A stretch of DNA of 64,000 nucleotides, from NCBI GenBank assembly GCA_036172665.1, contig CM069877.1:11056501-11120500 (forward strand), in the 5' to 3' direction. The notes under the pieces were generated by a model that ran no database searches, was not told the origin of the DNA, and was given only the letters and a program-made list of their open reading frames with translations. Position 1 is the stretch's first letter; each line of letters starts with the position of its first letter. The DNA is from Prosopocoilus inquinatus. Lineage: Eukaryota; Arthropoda; Insecta; Coleoptera; Lucanidae. The translations under genes and the position numbers were made by a program. Below, piece after piece: positions 11,471 to 22,299 of this stretch.

Positions 11471-12759
11471 TTCAGCAAAATCAATATATCATCCATGGAG
11501 CATTCAACATTATCAATTTCTTCAAGCAAATTTACTATTATTTGCTGAAATATTTCTGGGGCCGACGCCAATCCAAAGGGTAATCTTGTACAACTATATC
11601 TTCCCCAAGGAGTGCAAAAAGTTAAATATTTTGATGTTCTTTCTGAGACTTTTATTTGCCAGAACCCTTTCGCACAATCTAGACGTGTAAAATATTTTGC
11701 ACCTTTTACTCTTGCGCTAATGTCATCTAGTGTTCTCAGGGGAAAATGGCGTCGTAAAATGTTTTGATTAATATCACTTGAGTCCAGGCAAATGCGAAGT
11801 TTTCCTTTCTTATGGACGATAGTCATTGTAGAGACGGCTGGTGTAGGTTCTGTTACAGGTTTAATTACTCCAATTTTAACCATTTTATCTAGTTCCTCTC
11901 GGACTTGGTCTCTTAACTTATGAGGTATTTTCCTCGGATAATGTATAGTGAACTCGGCATTTTCTTTAAGGTCAATGTCATAAATGAATCCTTTCACACA
12001 ACCCAAACCTGAGAATATTTCTGGACCTGGCACAAAAATATTTGAACTTAGCAGCTTTGTTTCATGGACTCGTTTTATTAAATTAAGTTTAGTGCACGTT
12101 TCTCTGCCAAGAATTATCTGGAAATCAGGTTCTACTACCAAAAATTTAACATATACCGCCTTATTTCCTATTTTACAGGATATTGTTGTTTCTCCTAATA
12201 TATCTAATGTACTTGAGTTGTAGGTCACCAGTTTTTTAGTAGACGATGCTGTTTTTATTGCGCCAATTTTGTTTACTAATTTCTGCGTTATTACATTACA
12301 TTGTGCTCCAGTGTCCAGTTTTGCTTTGGCAGTCACACCATTTTTGAATGTAATATTTTCGTAGCAGTCTCCATTTTTCTCAAAGGCTTGTTCGTTTTGC
12401 AAAACATTTATAAACAGTTCCGATGTATCAGATTCTGTTGCAATCAAATTAATATTTTTATTTTGTTTTTTCTTACTTGTTCTACATTTATTTGCAAAAT
12501 GACCAAGTAATTGACATTTGTTACATTTGGTTTTATATGCTGGACACTTTTTAATAGCATGATCGCGGCCACACCTTGTACAATCTTTTATTATTGAATT
12601 TTCTATGAATTTTTGTTTTCTTTGAGTCTTATTTATTTCTGTCTTTGTTTTAGATAACGCGTCAATTTGTTTTATTTCAGGTTTTATAATAGTCATTTGT
12701 TTCGTGGCTAGTTCGCTTGCTTTGCAAATTTCAACAGCTTTTTCTAAGGTTAAGTCCAT
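11464..12759 (-). pseudogene. Gypsy element B: gag zinc knuckles, protease and RT
   Basis: This minus-strand frame holds, in order: a gag C-terminus with two CCHC knuckles (CTRCGRDHAIKKC and CNKCQLLGHFANKC, about residues 61-93), an aspartic protease with KLDTGAQCNVI near residue 150, and the RT fingers and palm (LRICLDSSDIN, FTRLDCAKGFWQI, TRLPFGLASAPEIFQ). The catalytic box reads SMDDIL where Gypsy RTs usually have an aromatic residue before xDD. The change fits a single base substitution and would be unusual in an active copy. The first residues (MDLTLEKAVEICKA) are inside gag, so the gag N-terminus and 5' LTR are missing. The frame joins element A sequence just above 12,760. Confidence 0.88.
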
Positions 12760-12765
12760 TATCCA

Positions 12766-13261
12766 TTAAAGATTGAAATTGTGCATGAGCAGTTGCGATA
12801 CCATAAGCTAATCGAGTAAGTCGAAACAATCCTATATGTGAATTCACCGTTAATAATGGTTGAGATTCTTTACACACAGGCAGTTGGAGATATGCTTCTT
12901 ATAAATCAAGAGAAAGAAAGATTTTACCTTCTGCAAGTGAAGCATAAATATCTTTAGGATTCGGTAAAGGATAATGTTCCTTATTTAAAAATCGGTGTAT
13001 CGTTACTTTAAAATCTGCACAAAGTCGAATTCCACCTCCTGCTTTAGGAACTACTACCAATGGAGTAGCCCAGTTACTATGAACTACTGGAATTAGAACA
13101 TTTTCTCTTTCCAGTCTCCTAATTGCTATTCCTGCGTTCGCTTTCAAAGCATACGGAACTGGTCTCGCTTTGCAAAACACAGGAGTTGGATTTCCCTTTA
13201 AAACTAACTTAGCCTCAAAATCTTTAATATTTCCTCTTTTAGAATCAAAAACTTCTGGAAA
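12766..13261 (-). pseudogene. Gypsy element A: RT N-terminal half
   Basis: Minus strand RT fingers and palm of element A: FCKARPVPYALK, RLERENVLIPVVHSNWATP, VVPKAGGGIRLCADFK and FLSLDL, followed after an in-frame stop (Ser codon to TGA/TAA type) by EAYLQLPV and IGLFRLTRLAYGIATA...FQSLMDN. It stops before the YxDD box, at the junction with element B near 12,765. A frame interruption also separates it from the protease segment at about 13,260. Confidence 0.85.
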
Positions 13262-13840
13262 CTATTCTCTGAGTTGAATTATCAATTGATTTTTACTTTC
13301 AAAATTTCCTTGTACGTTACAAATATTTCTGTTCCAAATAACATTGAACTTTTCAATCCAATCACGTCCTAACAAAGTAGGCAAATTCCTATTTCCGCAA
13401 TTTAATACTAATGCTTCTAACGGTACGTATTTGTTGTCATATTTTACAAATACTTTGATTTTTCCCAGTAAAGGTAATGGCTTTTCAAACCAATATGCTG
13501 ACAGTGAAATGTCATCACATTTTTTGACTGTTATATTAGCAGAATCTTTACGATATGTTACCTCAGGAATAATCGTGAATGCTACCCCTGTGTCAATATC
13601 AAATTTAATCAAATGATTATTAATTTCTAATGTCACTTTGTATGCATTAGGTACCTGGGCATTATTTAAATTATTTATATGAAAAAGTGTCATATTGACA
13701 TTATTCTCTAAATTTTTTGTTGAGGCGATTGGATAAACTGAATGAATATTTCTATTCTTGCCATTATCTCTACACATTTTTGACAAATGTCCAATTTTTG
13801 AGCAGGAATTACATTTATAAGTCTTGTACTTACAGTTCAT
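13262..13840 (-). pseudogene. Gypsy element A: zinc knuckle and protease
   Basis: The minus-strand frame starts in a CCHC knuckle (CNSCSKIGHLSKMC), with the partial preceding knuckle region ending NHSAMNCKYK. It continues into an aspartic protease with KFDIDTGVAFTII (DTG catalytic motif) and the downstream LLGRDWIEKFNVIW block that ends Gypsy proteases of this group. A stop at 13,262 separates it from the RT. 13,841-13,975 connects it to gag in a different frame with stops, so gag is broken. Confidence 0.85.
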
Positions 13841-13975
13841 TGCCGAATGATTTACGCCTCCGCACCTTGTGTAGCGACCATTATTAATTTCGACCTTTTC
13901 AGTCTTTCTCTTATCAGCGACTTCATTGTAACTAAACTGTTTTCTATTTTTAAAATTAATTTTATTACCGTCGTT

Positions 13976-14503
13976 TCACCGGTAAATGTAAGTATTTCGA
14001 TTCCTCGTTGCTTCTTCCAACATTCTTGCCTGTTCATACGTTTGCTCAATATCCAATTCTTCCATTAACAATTTCTGCCTAATTTGATCATTCCGTAATC
14101 CACTCACCAAACGATCCCTTAAAGCTTCTTTAAGAAATGCTCCGAACTTACAAATAGCTGCCAAATATTTAATCTGTACAGCATATTCTGAAACAGACTC
14201 GTTACTTTGCTGTATACTACTATTAAACTTAAATCGTTCTACGACTATTAATTTCTTCGGTTTAAAATGTACAGTTAGTATTTGCACCAAATCTTTATAT
14301 GATTTACTTTCTACTTCATCTGGAGCTAACAAATCTTGCAACTGTTTTACCATCTTCGGTCCTAAAACAGTTAACAGGACAGAAACTTTCTTATCTTCAT
14401 TTATATGATTTGCTTTTATATAATGTTTTAATCGCAATAAATATGTATTGATGTCTTCTAATGACTCATTAAAGGATTCCAGCTTCCCAATAGCAGTCGT
14501 CAT
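13976..14503 (-). pseudogene. Gypsy element A: gag capsid
   Basis: The 175-residue minus-strand frame matches the retrotransposon gag (capsid) pattern of K02A2.6-like Gypsy elements. It has LLRLKHYIKANHI...KKVSVLLTVLG, then SYKDLVQILTVHFKPK, VERFKFNSSIQQSNESVSEYAVQIKYLAAICKFG-type helices, and LRDRLVSGLRNDQIRQKLL. It begins at an ATG 14,503 with no longer upstream frame. Sequence on the 5' side (14,504-14,640) should be leader and LTR, but no LTR pair could be identified. Confidence 0.82.
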
Positions 14504-14643
14504 ATTTTGCGGAGAAAATATCTTCTAGATATTCTCTACACCTTGTTACATTTACAATACGTTTATTCAACTGCCGTTTTATAATTGTTTTTATATTTAG
14601 TTGCGGCTACATAACAACGCGAATTTATCTCAAAGCTTACTAA

Positions 14644-14772
14644 GGCCCGATTTCTTCATCTACGGACAAATTTATCCGCCAGGTAGTATCCAGGGAAACT
14701 ATTATCGACACAATGGTTTCCAAGGATAATACCTGGCGGATAAATTTATCAGGAGGTGAAAAAATCGGGCAT
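14644..14772. mobile_element. MITE, PIF/Harbinger-like
   Basis: Near-palindromic 129-bp element. The left end ggcccgatttcttcatct and the right end (complement) atgcccgattttttcacc continue into long arms sharing aaatttatccgccaggta. It is flanked by TAA on both sides (14,641-14,643 and 14,773-14,775), the target duplication typical of PIF/Harbinger elements. It lies in or just upstream of element A's 5' leader region. Confidence 0.7.
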
Positions 14773-14775
14773 TAA

Positions 14776-16329
14776 TCATATAATAAGTTACATACATAGC
14801 AAGCAGCTTATTGTGGTGTAGGAAATCGATGAACTACCGGGCGAAGGCATTTTTATTGCGAGCCCGGAAACCTTTTCAACGTCACTCCGTGTATAATACA
14901 AAAAAGGACGTCGCCGTCCTCGGAGGAAACCTAATATCACGTGCCGCAAAAATATGAGAAACACGCCACCCCCTAATATGCCGGGGCGTATTAAAAAGAA
15001 ACAATTTAATATAGCACGCGACCTAGTCGGGATGGAATTTCGCCCGCCGCGCCGCCGAACATGCATCATGCATTTGTTTTTGCACGCTTTTTGTTTTTGT
15101 TGCTGCCGCGCATCGCCGCGCCCGCAACAACCGTCTGGAAGTCTGCAACGTCGAGCGTCAGTTTCATTCAAAATAAATTAGCCACTCAAAGCCGGGCTTG
15201 AAAGAAAGCGGCGCGTTTGCATGTTTTACATACATACGTTCATGTCATTATCGTTTGCATGTTCGCATGACGTTGCGCTTCGCTTTGTTACATTATAGTT
15301 AAATGAATTAAAATACAACCCATAGTCCCACTCCACTTTCTAGCTAGGGAACGCGGTAACATATTTTGCCGCCTCTCTTCGTGTTCACTTCGGTTCAGTT
15401 TAGAAAGGTAAAGATGAACACGAACTGCGACTTGTCTTTTGTTTTTAATCAGTTTCAATCCTCCAATACTGCAGCTGTAAAATCTGTTGAAAAAAATAGA
15501 GGCACAACAAATGGCGGCATAATGCCTGCATTTTCATTGCGTAGTTGGAGTAAACGAACGGATTCGACAAGTGCATGACATCTAATGGTGGTTGAGTTTC
15601 GTTAGGAAGCTTCGCGCGGGATTAAAATATTCAGATTTGGTTGGTTTAAGCGATATCGCGCCTGACGTCCAGACTTTTCAAATACTCCCTCGCCTGCGGT
15701 CATATGAGCTGCGGACTTTTCTTTTTCTTAGTGCCTTAAAATCACTTAATTTTCTTCTCTGGTTTTGATTTTATTCGGACCTGACCTATTGCTACCATGT
15801 GAATGAATTTACTTTATCTCCTGAATAATTAACGAAAAACGGTATAGCAAATCAGCGCTGAAGAAAACAATCAGCTGTCCTGAGCGAGCGACTTTTCAGA
15901 AAGGGACGGGCGAGGTCAAAAGTCAAGGGCGTCGGGATGAGTGACTCTGACTGATTTCTACGCCACTGCGGGGAACCGTCCTCCAAGTATCACAGCGTGC
16001 GCCAAGATTTCGAAAAATTCCCAGTAGGATAATCTACTCTTGCATCCGAAATAATTGTTCGCCGCATCGAAACCACAGATCGCACTTAAAACGTCTAATG
16101 TTCGAAGGATGGATTCGCATGAAACGAAAACATCGTGATCTCAGCAGGAATCAACGAGTATCACATGACGTAAAGTAAGCCCAATAGCGTTAAAGGTCGA
16201 AAGTAAACGCAATCCAATCTCTCCGTTGAAATAGAACCCGCAAAAAAATGTAATTCTCATAAACTAGTCCAAGCAAGAAAATAAAAAGCCACGGCGAAGG
16301 ATTATCTCGCCGTGTAAACTAAATAATTT
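14776..16329. other. Unassigned non-coding stretch
   Basis: No gene recognised. Short open frames on both strands near 14,788-15,181 overlap each other and have no domain. The sequence is mixed in composition, with GC-rich parts around 15,040-15,150. Confidence 0.3.
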
Positions 16330-16690
16330 GGTGGAGTGTACGCTTGCAAAAGCTGATGTAATTATTACTAAAAAAAAAAAAAAAAAAACTCCGGACGATG
16401 TTACTTACTTAAAGCTATAACGAAGTACCGTTATTTTGAAACGGATGCAAAAAGTTATCTGAGTTGCTCTTACGATCATAAAGCAGAGCGTGAGACCGTT
16501 TGCGTTTTACGAATCCAAAGATTCCAGCGACGGAGATAATGCAGAAAGAATTATTTTTAAAATAATAAAAAAACCGTCGACATTAAAATTAAACACACAA
16601 TTTCTAAATATTGCGGCGGAATCGGAGATAAATGCGATTAAAACTCGATATACAGGTTGTTTCGCGAAAAGCAATTTTTTCCAAACCGTA
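16330..16690 (+). repeat. Diverged direct duplication, copy 1
   Basis: Aligns with 18,370-18,745. Shared landmarks are gatg.(g)taattat(ta/at)ct, actcc(g/t)gacgat, aaaacg.a.gcaaaaa, gtgagaccgtttgcg-like, cacacaatttct.aat and aaatgcgatt.aa..ctcgatatac. A 20-base A-run at about 16,371-16,390 is copy-1 specific. Confidence 0.6.
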
Positions 16691-16699
16691 ACAGTCTGC

Positions 16700-18369
16700 A
16701 CGACTCTGAAGAGCTGTTTTCAATGAAGAGTTGAGTCAGGTGGCACGATATCTTCACATGCGGTGCCATGGGCCAAGCGTTGAAGTCATGGTTTAATTGA
16801 ATCGATGTGTGCATAATCATGTTCAGTCCAAACTTACTGTTTTAAGAAAACAAAAAAGAAATTCTCTAGATTTTTATTTTAAGTAATTATTGGCTTCGGG
16901 TGGCATCAGATATTGTTATCTGAAATGACAGTCAATATTAATCTTCACAATATGCATCGGTACGCCGTTAGACTTAAATATAACGCACCTTAATTTATTC
17001 GAGACAACATTAAACTAAATGTACATGCAAGTGCCGGTATATCTGCGTTACATACAAACATGCATTAAATACGTAAATAAATTAAAATAATACATTACAT
17101 TTGGTGGAGGTCATAAGGGTTGCTGGCCCTTAGACGTCAAACGTTACTCAGCTGTCACGTAGTATCGCCAGCTCACGTCGGCACGTCGAGTTTCGTGTGT
17201 GTCGATGGTAGCCGACTGCCGAACGTCCGTGACCTTAGCGGTGTATTCACATAATCGACTTTCATTGTACTTGATTCGCCTCCGGGATACGATAAGCGAT
17301 GGAGAAATGTCGGCGAGAAATATAACAGGGCCAGAAGAAAAACCCAAAATAAGAAAGCGGAAACGAAAAGCGGATTTCCCTTTTGGAACAAAGAAATCGC
17401 ATAAAGCAGGGATAGCCAAAATGTATCTTCAAATTACTTTGTCAATTTATCGAGAAGAGAACGGTTCATCCGCTTGGTAAAAGTTGTTTAAAGCAACTGA
17501 GTAGGTTCACAAGGCACAAATAATTCCAGTAAACACTGTAATTAATTTTAATCTTGCATAAAATTAGCGGTACACGTTAACACATCTGCACCTTGTAACG
17601 AGGAAGTGTAAAGTCAAGCGTACAGTAGACGCCGGGACGGAAGGACTTGACAGCCGATTAGGATTTAAAAATGGGTCACATGACCTCTACGACCCAATAG
17701 GAGCTGTGACATCAAAGCGCCCACACAGCAGTGTGGCCAACCGACATCCACTGTATCGTACCACACATGAACGTTAAAAAAAAAGAAACAGAATTAAACT
17801 GTAACATGCGGCCATTTTTTTTTTTCGATTTTATTCGGAAAGCAAAAATGTTTCGCATAACCTACAGCCTCGGGCTTGTTCCGAAATACACACCGAACGT
17901 TACAAAAGCTAAAGCTAAATCGATCATCTGGATGTTCTCGATGAAATGGGGTCAGCCGAATCATATAAGTACCAATTTTTCTTGACTTTCAGTAAGTTTG
18001 ATAGATTAACCAGTCCTAGGGCCTTCGAACCCTTCGTAACCGACTGCAAGTGCGTTCTCCTTTGCCATTGTTGCCATTGTGTAGGAACAAGATTTGTGCT
18101 GAGGAAATTAATTTACAGCACAGCCAGCAGCTTCAGTCGTGATGGATGCGGGTGTTAATTATACGCGATAATAAATGAGCGCTACCTAATCTTAACCGGA
18201 AATGAGGAGAGGTTCAAAGTAAATGGAAATGACTCAATTTATGCAACAGCTTGTTTTCGTTCGAGAAATAGTAACGTGCACGAAAACAGGAAGCGACGGT
18301 CGCAAATCTTGACCTGAACGTCAAAGACGACGCTGAAAAACTCCGAGAAGTTTCAGTCCACCGGGCACC
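16700..18369. other. Unassigned non-coding stretch
   Basis: No gene recognised. A 93-codon frame at 17,199-17,480 has a short basic run (KPKIRKRKRK) but no domain, and overlaps an equal frame on the other strand. 17,740-18,160 contains short frames without support. Confidence 0.3.
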
Positions 18370-18745
18370 AAGTATAAGCGATTACAAAAGATGAGGTAAT
18401 TATATCTAAAAATAGAAACTCCTGACGATATAATTTATTTAAGGTAGTTAAAGAAATGCCGACGCATCGAGAATTTTACGAAGGTTTATGGCCGGCATAT
18501 TTTAAAACGAACGCAAAAAATTGTCTGGGTTGCACCGCATGACGTGAGACCATTTCCGTTATAATAATTTAATTAAATCGTGTGGCGGAAGCGATGGTAG
18601 AAAAAACTATCTTTACCGCAATATAAGCAGACGCGACAGGCGCGGCATGAAGCGTTTTCCCACACACAATTTCTTAATGTTCTGCAATCAAGAATAAATG
18701 CGATTTAAAGCTCGATATACCAGCGGTTTTCCAAATCGTAACAAA
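18370..18745 (+). repeat. Diverged direct duplication, copy 2
   Basis: Same landmarks and order as copy 1 (16,330-16,690), with extra sequence between them, for example atgccgacgcatcgag near 18,457. It ends just before the MITE at 18,766. Confidence 0.6.
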
Positions 18746-18765
18746 GCAACCCCCGAGGAAGTATC

Positions 18766-18902
18766 CAGGGGCCTACTGCATAATAAAATACTAGGTAATA
18801 ATATTAGCATTGTAACTTATAGGTTATATAATTATGTTATGCAAATTTCAAGTTACAATACTAATGTTATTAGCTTGTATTTTATTGTGCAATAGGTCCC
18901 AG
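18766..18902. mobile_element. Near-palindromic MITE
   Basis: Long inverted arms: left ggggcctactgcataataaa and right (complement) gggacctattgcacaataaa, continuing to a shared ttgtaactt before a short loop. About 137 bp. The ends read CAGGGG/CTGGGA, which would suit a hAT-like element, but no 8-bp target duplication is clear. Confidence 0.65.
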
Positions 18903-19433
18903 GTGGTCGTAATAATGAAGGACTGAATTCCTCCGAAATTCTCGAATATACCCTGTAATTTTTTTTACAGAATTTTTTTTTTGGGTGACCATTCTTTTTT
19001 AATCTGTAAACTTTCCCCGGTTTTTAGAGTCCGTACCCCAAATCGATTGACCGCCGCTCCGTGCGAAGCTAATTTCATCAGGCCGCTTATCGGCAGTCTG
19101 TAATTAGTCCGGCCCATTGAGCAGGTACGATCGGCCAGCGCGAAAAATAACTCACTCCGTCCCGTCGCGTCGTCGTGTTCCACTAATGGAATTTGATAAC
19201 CTGCCGCCGGCAAAATTCCCGAAAATTCAATTCAAAATTAATTGCGAATTACGGGCACCCGTTCCCTTTGAAGTCCTCCGCTGCATAACGAAAGAAAGCA
19301 GTTCACACGAAGCGATTTAGTCGACCAAGTATTTTTCTTTTTAATTTTAGTTTTCAACGCGGCGGACGTATCAGTTTTAATTTCGGAAACTGAAGTTATT
19401 CATTAAACTATGCATCAATTAGTTTACACGAGT
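18903..19433. other. Unassigned stretch
   Basis: Includes a T-run at 18,960-18,982 and a moderately GC-rich part at 19,030-19,280. No gene recognised. Confidence 0.3.
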
Positions 19434-19572
19434 ATAATTCGCTCACAAAATAAAAGTTGTCCTGCCCCCCATCCCGTCACTAACGGCCAGCTCGAGCTGA
19501 AGTATTTTTCGTTCACAAAATCAAAGTTGCCCTGTCCCTACCCCGTCAGTACCGGCCAGCTCGAGCTGGAGA
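19434..19572. repeat. Short tandem duplication (~70 bp)
   Basis: The string ggccagctcgagctg and an upstream cacaaaat.aaagttg.cctg string each occur twice (about 19,444-19,500 and 19,516-19,570). Confidence 0.6.
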
Positions 19573-19884
19573 AAGCAAATTCCACCCTCATAATATATTA
19601 TCTTTCAAACAAAAATTAATAAATTAATAGGTAATTCTAATTTTTGGTAGCGAGTAAAAATTATATTGTAAGAATAATAATGCTAGCTGACTTCGGAGCG
19701 ACACCTGCATTTATTAAAGTTCCCCAAACTGTGAGGCGCGCCCCCCGGGGGGGAGGGGGTGTCGCATAAGTCTTCAAAGGGAGGCACATGCTCATGTTAG
19801 GAAAGTTCCGCGCGATTAAAATAAAAGACGTAATTGCATAATAGTTGGTAATAATCGAAATAGTACAGGAGATCTGGTTTAAGA

Positions 19885-20153
19885 AATAATTGAAATTAAT
19901 TTCCGCCCACAATAATTTTATATCCGTAGATACGTATTTCGGCAGCTAAGCTACCATCTTCATATATATCTTTTAGGATGATTAGATTATTGTTAGTTTT
20001 TACATTTTTATGATTTTATTAGGATGATTAGGTTGTTTTTAGATCTTCTTAAGTGCTTTTACGTTGGTAGCGGACTGAAGATGGCAGCTTAGCTGTCGAA
20101 ATACTTATCTACGGATATAAAATTATTGTGGGCGGAAATTAATTTCAATTATT
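19885..20153. repeat. Inverted repeat made of two Penelope-tail segments
   Basis: The left arm (19,885-19,960) and right arm (20,077-20,153) are reverse complements over about 75 bases. Both contain the Penelope-type block (right arm: ctgaagatggcagcttagct, then gtcgaaatact) followed by acggatataaaattattgtg and ggcggaaattaatttcaatt. The two hammerhead-like cores point away from each other's outer sequence across a ~115-bp spacer containing ttaggatgattag twice. The left core has ATGAAGA instead of CTGAAGA. Confidence 0.7.
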
Positions 20154-20159
20154 GGTAAT

Positions 20160-20637
20160 AATCGGAATTGACAATCATCAAGGCATTAAATAAAGACATT
20201 GCTGTCACCTAAATATAATAATCATCTTACCTCCTGGTCACTTACTCAAATATAGTGGCAAGTTAGCGCTGAGAATCAATCAGCTGTCTCGAGCTAGTAC
20301 TCTGATGGAGAAAGAGGTGGATTTCGTCAACATTAAGGGCGCCAGGGAAGACCCCAGCTGATCACTGCGCACTGTATAACCGACTCCCAAGGATTCACAA
20401 CGTGCATCGCCAATGTTCGAGAAAACTTTCAGGAGAAAGACACAAAGACACTCAAGCATTCAAAATAGCTTATCGACGCCCCGAAACAGACACACAAGTA
20501 GGTTAAATATGCAACAGTACACAGTAGTCTGACGGGCTTAAAATAATGTAACCTACACTTCCGAAATGAAATATTAATATAAGGGTGCGCGCAGTAATTA
20601 ATGAGACAAAATGTATGCTCTTATGGTCACGTAAACG
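20160..20637. other. Unassigned stretch
   Basis: No gene or repeat recognised. Confidence 0.3.
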
Positions 20638-21399
20638 ATTGTCGTTCTTTCAAAAAAGTCAAGTTTTCAGGCTTCTCGCTTGTTTCTTGTTTTTTTTTTT
20701 GTTTGGTTCACTACTGTCAAAATATTGTGCGTCACAATTACATGGGCTAGTAATAAATCAAATTACGGGTGCGTTACGATTTCGGAGTCTAAATGGGTCA
20801 GTTATCGTCCAGCTGTCAGTCACAAACAAAGGTCACGGGGCAGCGCCGCCACTCATGGAAACGTTACTTTACGTTCAGTTACATCGCTTGTACCAACTGT
20901 CGTACACTGATGACCTTCGTGCCCTTTACTAAGCGTCGACCACGTGTAAAGGAAACTCCACCACTGCGTACTCAAATCGTACAGGCCTCAGTAGGAACGA
21001 TAGTGGCAAAAGAAAGCGGTAAAAATGAAAAAGACGGATTCCGCGGATGTCAAAACAAGAGAATCAATTTTAAGCATGACTCACGGCAACGTCGTCATCT
21101 AATTACCTCTGTTTTCCAATGCAAAAACGGTTATTACGCTCGGAAGAATTTGCTTAAAACAAACCAAACGACATATAAGCCTCGAAGGATTTCAGAAACG
21201 CTGTATTTCTAGAATTTTGCATCACAATTATGCACAAACTCTCGGTAGACCACATAGACGTGTGCGCACCTTGATGTGTCTAAACGAAAGTGACCTCGAA
21301 GAGTAAAGTTTGTGGTTGCCGGAAACGAATGTCGACCAGCCAAAATGACGGCGGCCAATCAGAACGCAGAACGGAGGTAGCGTGGCCATCTAAAACCAT
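20638..21399 (+). repeat. Tandem duplication with shared ends, copy 1
   Basis: The first ~130 bases (gtcgttctttcaaaaaagtc to taataaatcaaatta) and the last ~330 bases (from about 21,075, cacggcaacgtcgtcatc, to ccatctaaaac) match copy 2. The middle differs. A further fragment of this family lies at 32,170-32,305. Confidence 0.7.
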
Positions 21400-22200
21400 T
21401 GTCGTTCTTTCAAAAAAGTCAAGTGTTCAGGCTTCTCGCTTGTTTCTTGTTTTTTTTTTGTTTGTTTCACTACTTTCAAAATATTTTGTATCACAATTAC
21501 ATGGGCATGAGTAATAAATCAAATTAGAATAGATACTCAAATGGAAATCATTGGCGAATTTTATTTGAAAAATTGGAAAAACGAACTTTGCTATACAATT
21601 AAATATTTCGTAGCAATCAGTGTTCAACGTGCGACTGTTCATCGCATTATTGGACACTTGAAAAGCCGGTGAGTCGATGAATCGACTCCACAATGGTCAA
21701 TGTTGCCGAAAAATGAGCCAAATTTCGAAAGAAAGTGCTTATTTGGGTAGTCATTTCGACAAAAGGTCGGGGGCGGCTTATATTTCTGAATCGGGCTTCT
21801 CTATCCATGCAAATATATTCATAAAAAAGTGTATTAAAAGCGTCTTTTACCATTTGTTAAAAAGCGTTACCAAAACGCATGGCTCACGGTAACGTCGTCA
21901 TCTAATTACCTCTATTTTCCAATGCAGAAACGGTTATTCCGTTCGGAAGAATTTGTTTCAAACAAACCAAACGACACTTAATGCTCAAAGGATTTCAGAA
22001 ACATTACATATTTAGAATTTTGCATCACAGTTATGCACAAACTCTTGGAAAACTACACACACGCGTGCGCATCTCATTGTGTCGGAACGAAAATGACCCC
22101 GAAGCGGAAAGTTTGAGGTTGTCCGAAGCGAATGTCGACCAGCCAAAATGACGGCGGCCAATCAGAACGCAGAACGGAGATAGCATGACCATCTAAAACT
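21400..22200 (+). repeat. Tandem duplication with shared ends, copy 2
   Basis: Same start and end blocks as copy 1. The end contains agccaaaatgacggcggcca followed by atcagaacgcagaacgga. Its unique middle (about 21,540-21,870) has weak coding-like frames such as QRATVHRIIGHLKSR, too degraded to assign. Confidence 0.7.
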
Positions 22201-22299
22201 AATAAAAACCTTGATATCAAAAGGCGCGGCGTCAGAACAGGGGACGCAATGTTACCACCTTACTATAACAAGCATGTACCACATGTGGTTACTGAAAGT

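Noticed and set aside
14544..14616. Possible LTR of element A (tgttaca...ataaca ends)
   Set aside because: Only ~73 bp, no matching copy at the other end of A, and no convincing primer-binding site next to it.
17199..17480. 93-codon frame with a basic run
   Set aside because: Equal-length frame on the opposite strand and no family resemblance.
21540..21870. Transposase-like helix-turn-helix frame (QRATVHRIIGHLKSR)
   Set aside because: Too short and interrupted to tie to any transposase family.
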